Source: Streptosporangium sp. NBC_01755
GTDB taxonomy: Bacteria > Actinomycetota > Actinomycetes > Streptosporangiales > Streptosporangiaceae
Assembly: GCF_035917995.1 (NCBI RefSeq)
Contig: NZ_CP109131.1
Coordinates: 3,100,001 to 3,164,000 of the forward strand
Reading direction: 5' to 3'
Length of the DNA stretch: 64,000 bases
This document shows, one piece after another, positions 54,030-62,038 of the stretch. The notes below the pieces were generated by a model. It saw only the letters and a list, made by a program, of their open reading frames with translations, was not told the DNA's origin and ran no database searches. A program made the position numbers and the translations under genes. Numbering within the stretch: the stretch's first letter is position 1; each line of letters starts with the position of its first letter.

Positions 54030-55595
54030 TTGGCCATCATCGCGCTTGAGCCGTCGGCCCGGCCCCGCTGGGAGTACCACCCGCTCGCCTGGAAACCGCT
54101 GGCGCTGCTCGTCGCGGCCGTCGTCGTGCCGGTGGTGCTGCTCATCGACGGCTACGGCTACAACATCGACGAGCTCTACTTCATCGCGGCCGGCCGGCAG
54201 CCGGCCTGGGGATACGCCGACCAGCCGCCGCTCGTGCCGCTACTGGCCGCGCTGACCGACGCCCTGTTCCCCGGTTCGCTGCTCGCGCTCCGGCTGCTGG
54301 ACCTGCTCGTGGTCGCGGCCGGTGTCGTGGTCACCGCGCAGATCGCACGGGAGATGGGCGGCCGGGGGCGGGCGCAGGTCATGGCGGCCGCCGCCTACGC
54401 GATCGCGTTCCTCGGCCAGGCGGGCAGGCTCGACACCGAGACGTTCGACGTCGTGCTGTGGATGACGGCCGGCCTGCTGGTGGTCCGCTGGGTCCGGTTA
54501 CGCGGCGAGGGACGCACCGGCCGGAGCGCCGACCTGCCGCTGCTGTGGGCCGGCGTCGTCACGGCCGTGGCGTTGCAGGTCAAGTTCCTCATCCCGGTCT
54601 TCTGGGTGGCTCTGGCGGTGAGCGTGCTCGCGGTCGGCCCGCGCGACCTGCTGCGGCGACCGGCGCTGTGGGCGGGGGCCGCGATCGCGGTGGTCGCCAC
54701 GGTGCCCGGGTTGGTCTGGCAGACCGTTCACGGATGGCCGCAGCTCCAGGTGGCCGCCGCGCTGACCGGAGAGAACGAGATGCTCTGGGGCGGCCGGCCG
54801 ATGTTCCTGCCGCTGCTGCTGGTGGTCACCGGCATCCCGGTCGGGACGGTGCTGTTCTGTTACGGCCTGTGGGCGCTGTTGCGCGCCCCCGACCTGCGCG
54901 ACCACCGCTTTCTCGGCTGGACCGTGCTCGGCGTGATCGCCGTCCTGCTCGCGGCCGGCGGCCGCTTCACCTACGTCGGCGGGGTGTTCCCCCTCGTCTT
55001 CGCGGCGGCGACTGTACGGATGGAGCGGCACCGGCCGGCCCGCTGGTGGCGCTGGACCGTCAGCCGGCCGGTCTTCGTGCTGGCGGCGCTGCTGCCGCTG
55101 GTGCAGCTGCCGATCACCCCGGTCGCGGAGCTCAGGCAGCCGACCACCCCGCAGGAACGGTCGGACATGCTGGAGGCCTTCCTCCAGCTCGGCTGGCCGG
55201 AGTTCGCGAACTCGGTGACCCGGGCCTATCAGGCGCTGCCACCGGCCACCCGGGACCGGACCACGGTCCTCACCCGATACTTCTGGCAGGCGGGCGCCCT
55301 GGAGGTGCTGGGCACCAGGCAGGGGCTGCCGCACCCGTACAGCGGGCACCGCGGATACGGCTACCTGGCGACCCCGCCGGAGGAGCCGGGCCCCGTCCTC
55401 TACGTCGGCAGGATGGACGATGAGCTGCGGTCGATGTTCTCCGGCGTCCGGCAGGTGGGCACCGTCGAGGGCAGGATCGGCCTCGGAATCGGCACTCCGA
55501 TCTGGTTCTGCGAGGGCCGTACCGCGGCCTGGTCCCGGATCTGGCCGCTGCTGAAGCGGGAGGACGCCGCCCGGCGGGCCAGACCGGGCTCCTGA
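54030..55595 (+). CDS. GT39/ArnT-like integral membrane glycosyltransferase
   Basis: 521 residues from a TTG start with GGAGG upstream. About 10-12 hydrophobic segments. The first outer loop carries NIDELYF, the acidic Asp-Glu pair of PMT/ArnT-type (GT-C) transferases, followed by GYADQPPLVPLLA. These enzymes use polyprenyl-phosphate-linked sugars on the outer membrane face. Mannopeptimycin clusters use such transferases (MppG, MppH, MppI types) to glycosylate a peptide. It is the only glycosyltransferase in the window, so it may add the sugar to the exported peptide; no polyprenyl-phosphate sugar synthase is seen to supply it. It is in an operon with the HpaB-type gene (42-base gap). Confidence 0.82.
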   Translation: MAIIALEPSARPRWEYHPLAWKPLALLVAAVVVPVVLLIDGYGYNIDELYFIAAGRQPAWGYADQPPLVPLLAALTDALFPGSLLALRLLDLLVVAAGVVVTAQIAREMGGRGRAQVMAAAAYAIAFLGQAGRLDTETFDVVLWMTAGLLVVRWVRLRGEGRTGRSADLPLLWAGVVTAVALQVKFLIPVFWVALAVSVLAVGPRDLLRRPALWAGAAIAVVATVPGLVWQTVHGWPQLQVAAALTGENEMLWGGRPMFLPLLLVVTGIPVGTVLFCYGLWALLRAPDLRDHRFLGWTVLGVIAVLLAAGGRFTYVGGVFPLVFAAATVRMERHRPARWWRWTVSRPVFVLAALLPLVQLPITPVAELRQPTTPQERSDMLEAFLQLGWPEFANSVTRAYQALPPATRDRTTVLTRYFWQAGALEVLGTRQGLPHPYSGHRGYGYLATPPEEPGPVLYVGRMDDELRSMFSGVRQVGTVEGRIGLGIGTPIWFCEGRTAAWSRIWPLLKREDAARRARPGS

Positions 55596-55603
55596 AGGAC
55601 CAC

Positions 55604-55640
55604 ATGCGTGAGGGCGGGCCACCGGCCCGCCCTCACGCAT
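55604..55640. terminator. bidirectional hairpin terminator
   Basis: Perfect 17-bp stem: arms 55604-55620 (ATGCGTGAGGGCGGGCC) and 55624-55640 with a 3-base loop ACC. It lies 8 bases after the GT39 stop and 5 bases from the convergent ketoreductase stop, ideally placed to end both transcripts. No T-tract, as is common in high-G+C genomes. Confidence 0.88.
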
Positions 55641-55645
55641 ACCCG

Positions 55646-56638
55646 TCAGGCCTCGAAGTGCAGCGCCACCTGCCGGATCCGCTCGATCAGGGCCGCCTGC
55701 TGCAGGCTTCCCTCCTGCTGCGGCCGGACGTCGCCACCGTGCAGCACCGAGCGCACGAAGGCGCCGATCACGTTCGCGAACTGGTGGTCGGCCGGCAGGA
55801 CCAGTTCCTCACGGTGGTCCTGGCGCTCGACCCGCAGCACCGGAAGGTGCGTCTCCGGCGGGGTGAACACCCGGTCCAGCAGGATCCGGCCGGTGCTGCC
55901 CGAGAGCTGGTAGTCGTTCCGGTAGGAGTGCTCCATACCGAAGGTGAGCTGCGCGGGGACGCCCTGCGGCGTGCAGAGCAGGACGCTCCCGGACATCACC
56001 ACGTCCTGCTTCTGGTCGTGCCGAAAGACGGCGCCGATGATCTGAAGATCCCCGCCGAGGAAGTGCACCGCCGCGCGGACCGGGTAGCCGCCGAAATCCA
56101 GGAAGGCGCCGCCGCCGACATCACGCTGGTAGCGGATGTCACCCTCTGGTTTGGGCGGGATGGTGAAGGCGGCGGCGAAGCCGCGCAGCTCGCCGATCGC
56201 GCCGTCGGCGACCAGCTTGCGTACCGCGGCGTGCTGGGAGTGGTGCAGGAACATGTAGTTCTCCAGCAGCACCAGCCCTCGCGAGCGGGCCAGCGCGAGG
56301 AGCCTGCTCGTCTCCGCCTGGCTGTCGGTCATCGGCTTCTCGACCAGGACGTGCTTGCCGGATTCGAGCGTCCGCTCGATCCACTCCGCGTGCAACAGCG
56401 CCGGCAGCGGGATGTAGACGGCGTCGACGTCCGGACGGTCCAGCATCGACTCGTACCCCTTGAGCGGGACGCCGCCGAACCGGTCGGTGAACGCGGTCGC
56501 CTTCCGCAGGTCACGGCTGGCGACTGCGGTGACCTGCACGTCCGCGTCGGCCACCATCGCGGGAAGGGTCCGCCGCCAGGCGATGTCCGCGCATCCCATG
56601 ACTCCCATGCGGAGCCGGTCGGTGCTGACACTGATCAT
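55646..56638 (-). CDS. NDP-hexose 3-ketoreductase (Gfo/Idh/MocA family)
   Basis: 330 residues from ATG 56638 (GGAG 9 bases upstream). Rossmann start LRMGVMGCADIAWRRTLPA, the EKP motif in VLVEKPM, the LENYMFLHHSQHAAV segment and GGGAFLDFGGYPVRAA of sugar 3-ketoreductases such as SpnN, KijD10 and TylCII. These reduce the 3-keto group left by the 2,3-dehydratase to give 2,6-dideoxy sugars. That step competes with the C3-aminotransferase in the same operon, so either two sugars are made or this enzyme reduces another keto group. It is last in the GNAT-to-ketoreductase sugar operon. Confidence 0.85.
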   Translation of the reverse strand: MISVSTDRLRMGVMGCADIAWRRTLPAMVADADVQVTAVASRDLRKATAFTDRFGGVPLKGYESMLDRPDVDAVYIPLPALLHAEWIERTLESGKHVLVEKPMTDSQAETSRLLALARSRGLVLLENYMFLHHSQHAAVRKLVADGAIGELRGFAAAFTIPPKPEGDIRYQRDVGGGAFLDFGGYPVRAAVHFLGGDLQIIGAVFRHDQKQDVVMSGSVLLCTPQGVPAQLTFGMEHSYRNDYQLSGSTGRILLDRVFTPPETHLPVLRVERQDHREELVLPADHQFANVIGAFVRSVLHGGDVRPQQEGSLQQAALIERIRQVALHFEA

Positions 56639-56705
56639 TGGTGCGACTCCACTCGGCATAGGACGGACAGAAGGCGATCGCGCGAACCCACCGCGGCATC
56701 CCGGT

Positions 56706-57329
56706 TCAGCGCTGCGGACCGGCCTTCAGCGCCGCGTAGTGCGCCAGGCAATCCTCGTAGGTGGGGAGCAGCCCCTTGGCCGCCGCCTCAGCCAGGGTGG
56801 GCGCGCCCGCGTCCTTGTCCGACATGATCGGCGGCTCGGTGAGACCCCACGGGATACCGATCTCAGGGTCCCGTGGATCGATCTCGAGCATCGTGCCCGG
56901 TTCGTACGCCTCCGAGCACAGGTAGTTCATGCAGGCGTCGTCGGTCAGCGCCAGGAAGGCGTGCCCGAGACCGTCGGCGAGATAGACCGCGATGCCGGAC
57001 TTCTCGTCCTGCAGCGTCGTCTCGTACTTCCCGTACGTCGGCGAGCCCACCCTCAGGTCCACCACGACGTCCAGCACCGCGCCGCGCACGCAGGTGACCA
57101 GTTTGGCCTGACCCGGCGGGAGCGCGGTGCCGTGGATGCCGCGCAGCGTGTTGCGGCGGCTCGACGAGTAGTTGGCCTGGCCGACGGTGAAGGGGTAGCC
57201 GATCGCATCGGAGATCACCTCGGAGCGGAACGCCTCGTAGAAGTATCCGCGCCGGTCGTCGTGCTTGGTCGGCGTCAACCGGTAGGCGTCCGGCACCGAC
57301 AGCTCGGTCACCATCATCGAGTCGAACAT
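56706..57329 (-). CDS. dTDP-sugar 5- (or 3,5-) epimerase, EvaD/RmlC family
   Basis: 207 residues from ATG 57329 (AGGAG upstream at long spacing; GTG 57341 and ATG 57317 are alternatives). Cupin with HDDRRGYFYEAF, TLRGIHGTALPPGQAKLVTCVRGAVLDVVVDLRVGSP, GLGHAFLAL and YLCSEAYEPG. Family role: C5 (or C3/C5) epimerisation converting D- to L-deoxysugar. It is a paralogue of the RmlC-type gene at 9.3 kb and sits between the 2,3-dehydratase and the ketoreductase. EvaD does this step in vancosamine formation. Confidence 0.87.
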   Translation of the reverse strand: MFDSMMVTELSVPDAYRLTPTKHDDRRGYFYEAFRSEVISDAIGYPFTVGQANYSSSRRNTLRGIHGTALPPGQAKLVTCVRGAVLDVVVDLRVGSPTYGKYETTLQDEKSGIAVYLADGLGHAFLALTDDACMNYLCSEAYEPGTMLEIDPRDPEIGIPWGLTEPPIMSDKDAGAPTLAEAAAKGLLPTYEDCLAHYAALKAGPQR

Positions 57330-57424
57330 CCGGCACCACACTCCTGAATGAGAACGTCACGGCCGGCGATCGGCTCGCCGGCCTTCCGATGGCTACGCGG
57401 CCCGGCCCGCACGGGAGCCCGCGA

Positions 57425-58834
57425 TCAGTACAGGCTGTGCATGCAGGCGAGCAGGCTGCGGGCCTCGATGTTGAGGTAGTGGCCGTGCCGCAGCAGGTCC
57501 GTGAGCTGGCGGACGGTCATCCAGCGGAAGTTCGCCGGCACATCGAGGGAGAAGTCCTCGCCGACCTCGGCGATCTGGTAGCGGGTCAGGGCCTGGTAGA
57601 AGCGCCCGCCCTCCTCGGAGAGCACCGCGTCGTAGCGCATGGTCGCGTCGGCCAGGACGTCACGCAGCAGAAGGTCCTCGATCTCCGTGACCCCCGCCCC
57701 CGGCAGCAGCTGCACGGTCGGCGCCATCTCCACCATGTCCATCAGGCCGAACTCCGGCCTGGCCTGGACCAGCAGGTGCAGCACCCCGCCGATGGGTCGC
57801 GCGACGAACAACGCGCGCCCCTCCCCGCGGGGGAACAGCAGCGGCTGGGTCCACCGCTTGACCTCCCTGGTCCCGGCCTCCACCTCGGCCGCGATGATCC
57901 GGAAGTGCCGGCCCTCACCGTCGGTGATCTCGTCGTCGGTCCGCTCCCAGCCGCCGACCTTCGCCAGCGGCACCAGGCGGGCCGTCCAGTCGCACCGGGT
58001 CTTCGCCTCGGTGAACCAGCTCAGCACCTCGCCGGCGCCGACGTCGTCCGGCCGGTACCGGTAGGAGCGGATGAGCGCGTCCCTGAACGGGTCTCCGGTC
58101 GACGCGTCCTCATCCTCCGGCAGCTCGACCGGCAGGCAGGACAGGACCGTGCGGGCGTCCATGTTGACCAGGTTGTCGACCTGGGTGAGCTCGCGGATCT
58201 GGGCCAGGGTGAGCCAGCGGTAGTCCTCGTGCACCGGCACGTCGCCGGTCATGAGCACCACCATGTTGCGGTTGCGCTTGCGCCAGAACCAGGCCCCCTG
58301 CTCCGACTGCAGGACGTCCACCAGCACCTGACCTCGGGCCGGTCCGACGAAGCACTCCAGGTACCTGGTGCCCGCGCCGCGGTGCACCTGGGTGTAGTTG
58401 CTCCGGGTCGCCTGGACGGTCGGCGACAGTTGCAGCGTGTTGATGTTGCCCGGTTCCATCTTCGCCTGCATCAGGCAGTGCAGGACGCCGTCGAACTCCT
58501 TCACCACGATGCCGAGAATCCCGATCTCCGGCTGGTTGATGATCGGCTGTGACCACGTCTCCCGGCCGCCGTCGCGGACCTGCAGGCCCTCGATGGTGAA
58601 GAAGCGCCCGCTGGCGTGCGCCAGGTTGCCGGTGTCCGGCTCGAAGTTCCAGTCGTCCAGCCGGGAGAAGGGGATCCGCTCCACCATGAAGCGACCGCTG
58701 CGGTGCCGGTCGGCCCACCAGTCGTGGAACTCCTCGGTGGACATGAGCGCCCCGTCGTCGGCCGCCGAGATCCGGCGCGTCGGCGCACCGGCCGCCTCCC
58801 CGGTCTGCGCGCGCGAAGCCGCGAGTCGCGTCAT
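57425..58834 (-). CDS. NDP-hexose 2,3-dehydratase (EvaA/TylX3 family)
   Basis: 469 residues, normal length, with AAGGGACC before ATG 58834. Two tandem copies of the family domain: RHRSGRFMVERIPFSRLDDW and QPEIGILGIVVKEFDGVLHCLMQAKMEPGNINTLQLSPTVQATRSNY in the first half; KTRCDWTARLVPLAKVGGW and GGVLHLLVQARPEFGLMDMVEMAPTVQ in the second. EvaA-type enzymes remove the C2 hydroxyl of dTDP-4-keto-6-deoxyglucose to give the 3,4-diketo-2,6-dideoxy sugar. It commits the cassette to a 2-deoxy sugar. Confidence 0.92.
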   Translation of the reverse strand: MTRLAASRAQTGEAAGAPTRRISAADDGALMSTEEFHDWWADRHRSGRFMVERIPFSRLDDWNFEPDTGNLAHASGRFFTIEGLQVRDGGRETWSQPIINQPEIGILGIVVKEFDGVLHCLMQAKMEPGNINTLQLSPTVQATRSNYTQVHRGAGTRYLECFVGPARGQVLVDVLQSEQGAWFWRKRNRNMVVLMTGDVPVHEDYRWLTLAQIRELTQVDNLVNMDARTVLSCLPVELPEDEDASTGDPFRDALIRSYRYRPDDVGAGEVLSWFTEAKTRCDWTARLVPLAKVGGWERTDDEITDGEGRHFRIIAAEVEAGTREVKRWTQPLLFPRGEGRALFVARPIGGVLHLLVQARPEFGLMDMVEMAPTVQLLPGAGVTEIEDLLLRDVLADATMRYDAVLSEEGGRFYQALTRYQIAEVGEDFSLDVPANFRWMTVRQLTDLLRHGHYLNIEARSLLACMHSLY

Positions 58835-58868
58835 GATGGGTCCCTTCCCGTCCTCGGTGCGATTTCCT

Positions 58869-59978
58869 TCAGACCTTCGCCAGGACGTCGCGGAGCGTGT
58901 CGATGACCCGTTCCTGGTCGATGTCGGAGAGCGAGGCGTACATGGGCAGGGAGAAGATCTCGTCGGCCACCGTCTCGGTGACCGGCAGGGAACCCTTCCG
59001 GTAGCCGAGGTGCGCGAAGCCCGACTGGGTGTGCACCGGCCACGGGTAGCTGATGTTCAACACGATGCCGTGCGCTTTGAGCGCCTCAAGGATCCTGTCC
59101 CGCTTCGGGTGACGCACCACGTGGACGTAGTACACGTGGTCGTTGCCCGGGGCGGTCTTCGGGGTCACCAGGTCGGTGCCGGCGAAGGCCTCCGCGTAGC
59201 GGGCCGCGATCACCCGCCGCCTGGCGATGTAGTCGTCGAGCCGGGTCAGCTTGCGGCGCAGGATCTCGGCCTGCACCTCGTCCAGCCGGCTGTTGTATCC
59301 GGGCGTGGAGACGACGTAGTACTGGCTCTCCATCCCGTAGTAGCGCAGGCGGCGCAGGTTCGCGTCCACCTCCGCGTCCCGGGTCATGGTGGCGCCGCCG
59401 TCGCCGTAGGCGCCCAGCACCTTGGTGGGGTAGAAGGAGAACGCCGCGACCTGCCCCATCGAGCCGGCGATCCGGCCGTGGTGGCGGGCGCCGTGCGCCT
59501 GCGCGCAGTCCTCCAGGATCGGCAGGTCGTGCTCGGCGGCGAGCGCCTCCAGCGGCGCCATGTCGACGCACTGCCCGTACAGGTGGACCGCCACGATGCA
59601 TCGCGTGCGGTCGGTGACGAGGGCGGCCACCTGCTCGACGTTCATCAGGTAGGTGTCCGGATCGATGTCGGCGAACACCGGCGTCGCGCCGACCGCGTCG
59701 ATCGCGACGACCGTCGGGGCGGCCGTGTTCGAGACGGTGATCACCTCGTCACCGGCTCCGACGCCGAGGGCGCGCAGGCCGAGCACGATCGCGTTGGTGC
59801 CGTTGTCGACGCCCACACAGTGCGGGACGCCGTGGTAGGCGGCGAACTCCTCCTCGAACGCCTGTACGCTCGGCCCAAGCACCAGTCGGCCCGAACGGAA
59901 CACCGTGTCGACCGCGTCGAGGATGTCGTCGCGTTCCTTCTCGTACTCCGGCAAATAACCCCACACGAAAAGGGTCAT
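58869..59978 (-). CDS. dTDP-3-keto-sugar C3-aminotransferase (EvaB/DnmJ-like)
   Basis: 369 residues with a strong GGAGG upstream. DegT/DnrJ/EryC1 fold: [53 protein letters not shown] segment ([11 protein letters not shown]), PLP Lys in [15 protein letters not shown], and [14 protein letters not shown]. The whole pattern fits EvaB, DnmJ and related enzymes that aminate C3 of the 3-keto-2,6-dideoxy sugar using glutamate. With the C3-methyltransferase it points to vancosamine-like chemistry. Confidence 0.9.
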   Translation of the reverse strand: MTLFVWGYLPEYEKERDDILDAVDTVFRSGRLVLGPSVQAFEEEFAAYHGVPHCVGVDNGTNAIVLGLRALGVGAGDEVITVSNTAAPTVVAIDAVGATPVFADIDPDTYLMNVEQVAALVTDRTRCIVAVHLYGQCVDMAPLEALAAEHDLPILEDCAQAHGARHHGRIAGSMGQVAAFSFYPTKVLGAYGDGGATMTRDAEVDANLRRLRYYGMESQYYVVSTPGYNSRLDEVQAEILRRKLTRLDDYIARRRVIAARYAEAFAGTDLVTPKTAPGNDHVYYVHVVRHPKRDRILEALKAHGIVLNISYPWPVHTQSGFAHLGYRKGSLPVTETVADEIFSLPMYASLSDIDQERVIDTLRDVLAKV

Positions 59979-60045
59979 CGGGGCACGTCACCTCCAATGC
60001 GCGAGGGCCCGTCCAGCAGCTGGCCGCGGGCTCGGACGACGGGTT

Positions 60046-60576
60046 TCAGACGATGTGCTTGAGCAGGTCAACTCCATGCACGTCCCAGGCTTCGCGGTAG
60101 ATCGCGAAGACGTGGACGTCCAGCACCTGGCCGTGGAAGTACGTGTGCCTGGGCAGGACCGCCTCCGCCTCGACCATCAGCGCGTACGGCTCGGCGAACC
60201 CCAGGCTCTCGACGCCGGGATCGGTGGCGTGGAAGTAGACCTTGCGAGTGCGCCACATCGCGAAGGCGAAGTTGACCGTGAGCGCGGCCGCGTCCGTCCG
60301 GATCCCGTCCGGCTGGCCGGCCAGGTGGACGTCGGCCTTGAGATGGCCCGCCGGGGCGAGTTCGGACAGCGTGCTGAACCCGACGACCTCCCCGGTGTCC
60401 TTGCGGTGCACCAGGAAACAGGCGGACAACCCCTGGCCGAAGGTGTCGACGAACCTGTCGATCACCGGCAGACCGCTGTGCCCCAGTCGGAACAGGATGT
60501 CGTAGACCTTGGCGGCGTCCTTGCCGCCCGCGGGCCGCAACTCGATCTGCCTGGACTCGGTGTACGGAAACAACAT
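60046..60576 (-). CDS. GNAT-family N-acyltransferase
   Basis: 176 residues with GAGGA upstream of ATG 60576. GNAT-type order: an N-terminal beta strand (IELRPAGGKDAAKVYDIL), HRKDTGEVVGFSTLSELAP, and a C-terminal YALMVEAEAVLP region; the acyl-CoA-binding RxxGxG/A motif is not clearly present. It is the first gene of the sugar operon, so N-acylation of the amino sugar is a reasonable guess. The missing CoA motif and the divergent ACP gene raise the possibility that its acyl donor is carrier-bound. Confidence 0.68.
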   Translation of the reverse strand: MLFPYTESRQIELRPAGGKDAAKVYDILFRLGHSGLPVIDRFVDTFGQGLSACFLVHRKDTGEVVGFSTLSELAPAGHLKADVHLAGQPDGIRTDAAALTVNFAFAMWRTRKVYFHATDPGVESLGFAEPYALMVEAEAVLPRHTYFHGQVLDVHVFAIYREAWDVHGVDLLKHIV

Positions 60577-60985
60577 TTCTTGGTCATCCTCGTTTCGGAG
60601 CCGAGCTCCGGCGACATGAAATGGAATTCACGCGCCAATGGCACAGATTTTCGGGAAACGCGCATGGACCATCGCCTGTCCCGCCGGCGGGACAGGTGGA
60701 CGCACACCGAATCAGTACGTCGGCCGGAAATCCTTCGGGTGTTCACCAGATCTATCACATCGGCACGGTCACCGGCACCCCGCCGGTTATTTCGGGTAGC
60801 CGGATAAGAACGGCGAACGGGGCCAACGCTATTGCCCCCGGCATGAGGCCGTGACTACTGTCGTCGGCGTTTAGGCGTACGCCGACAAAGCCCCGTTTAG
60901 GAGCGGGCCCGCGAAAGCACTTCCAAGCTTTGTCGATTCGGACCTCGCGTGGGCATCACCGCGACCGCACGAAAGGACGAAAGAT
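60577..60985. other. divergent intergenic region, 409 bp
   Basis: Between the sugar operon (minus) and the ACP gene (plus). No gene-like reading frame; a 77-codon frame at 60621-60854 has no ribosome site and poor composition. It holds a 22-bp perfect palindrome (60675-60696) and a GTCGGCGT/ACGCCGAC hairpin (60863-60870 with 60879-60886). Confidence 0.68.
60675..60696. promoter_or_regulatory. palindromic operator 3, candidate LmbU site
   Basis: Perfect 22-bp palindrome with the same inner 20-mer as at 52340 (CTGTCCCGCCGGCGGGACAG). It lies 98 bases upstream of the GNAT/sugar operon start and 289 bases before the ACP gene. Confidence 0.82.
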
Positions 60986-61318
60986 ATGTCAGACAATGAC
61001 CTGGCCACCGATGTCGACCTCACCCTGGTCGACGATGTGGAGCGCATGGTCCGGGGTACCGCCGAAATGATCTGCGCCGAGCAGCCCGATGTGCCGCAGC
61101 CGGAGTCGCTGCACGACCTCGACTCGTTCTCGATGGTCCAGATCCTGCTGGAGCTGGAGAACACCACGCAGCTCAAGCTGCTGGAGCGGTTCGAGGGCTT
61201 CCAGGGCGAGACGTTCCGCGACCTCGCGGAGTTCATCGTCAAGTTGACCGTGGAGGACGATCAGGAGAAGCAGCAGGGAGCCGCGGAAGCACCCCGGGAG
61301 CAGGCGTCGCCGGTTTAG
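60986..61318 (+). CDS. free-standing acyl/peptidyl carrier protein-like
   Basis: 110 residues. LHDLDSFSMVQILLELE around residues 42-58 resembles the carrier-protein phosphopantetheine site, with Ser47 in DSFS as the candidate attachment residue, followed by an ACP-like helix pattern ending FRDLAEFIVKL. An acidic polar tail follows. No adenylation, ketosynthase or acyltransferase gene for it lies nearby. It is divergent from the sugar operon whose first gene is a GNAT, so it may carry an acyl or aminoacyl donor. RBS AAAGGACGAAAG precedes the ATG. Confidence 0.72.
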   Translation: MSDNDLATDVDLTLVDDVERMVRGTAEMICAEQPDVPQPESLHDLDSFSMVQILLELENTTQLKLLERFEGFQGETFRDLAEFIVKLTVEDDQEKQQGAAEAPREQASPV

Positions 61319-61330
61319 CCGCCGACCCGT

Positions 61331-61356
61331 GCGCTGTCCCGCCAGCGAGACAGCGC
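61331..61356. promoter_or_regulatory. palindromic operator 4, candidate LmbU site
   Basis: The 20-mer CTGTCCCGCCAGCGAGACAG (61334-61353) is extended by GCG/CGC to a 26-bp imperfect palindrome with 11 of 13 pairs. It begins 12 bases after the ACP stop and ends 151 bases before the next plus-strand gene. It could be a fourth operator or, as RNA, a hairpin ending the ACP transcript. Confidence 0.68.
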
Positions 61357-61507
61357 AGTGGCGGCAGAACCGGAATCCCGGGTGTCCGCCGGCCAAACAA
61401 TGCGCCTGGGAGAACGGCCGCGGAATAATCCATGGAATGCCACTGGGGCCACTTTTATCGGCAGGCTGTTCATTGCGCCCGGAGTACCATTGACCCAGGA
61501 TGACGAT

Positions 61508-62038
61508 ATGCCTGACACATCGCACGCGATCTCTCCCGAACCGGCCCGGGAACCACTCAGGTTGCACCCCCCGAGGCATCGGATCGAGCAGCGGTCGATC
61601 CTTATGTGGACGCTCAACGCGCTGATCTGGGGAATATTCGTCGTCGGCGCTCTCAGCGTGCTGTACGTGCTGGTTCCGGATACCCGGCCGTGGCTGGGCC
61701 CGGTGATCTGGATTTTCTCGGCGATTTACGCGGTGAACGTGGCGGTCATGCCGACCTGGCGTTATCTGGTGCACCGCTGGGAGATCAACGACCAGGCCGT
61801 CTACGCGCTCAACGGCTGGATCACCCGTGAGTGGCGGATCACCCCCATCTCGCGCATCCAATCCGTGGAGACCAGAAGGGGTCCGCTGCAGAGCGTGCTG
61901 GGCCTGGCCACGCTCAAGGTGACCACCGCCTCCAGGGAGGGCGGGATCACCATCGACGGGCTGGACGCGGGGGTGGCCAAGGAGTGCTCGCGCCGGCTCA
62001 CCGAGATCACCCAGGCCACTCCGGGAGATGCCACGTGA
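61508..62038 (+). CDS. bacterial PH (YdbS-like) membrane protein
   Basis: 176 residues from ATG 61508 (CAGGATG upstream). Two adjacent N-terminal membrane helices (about residues 40-85), then a bPH2 domain: YLVHRWEINDQAVYALNGWITREWRITPISRIQSVETRRGPLQSVLGLATLKVTTASREGG. YdbS/YdbT pairs are widespread membrane proteins, in Bacillus linked to resistance to some bacteriocins. Its stop overlaps the start of the larger bPH2 gene (GTGA). It may be housekeeping flanking the cluster. Confidence 0.83.
   Translation: MPDTSHAISPEPAREPLRLHPPRHRIEQRSILMWTLNALIWGIFVVGALSVLYVLVPDTRPWLGPVIWIFSAIYAVNVAVMPTWRYLVHRWEINDQAVYALNGWITREWRITPISRIQSVETRRGPLQSVLGLATLKVTTASREGGITIDGLDAGVAKECSRRLTEITQATPGDAT

Noticed and set aside
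60621..60854. 77-codon plus-strand frame in the sugar/ACP intergenic region
   Set aside because: No ribosome site, runs across the operator palindrome, no similarity to any family I recognise.
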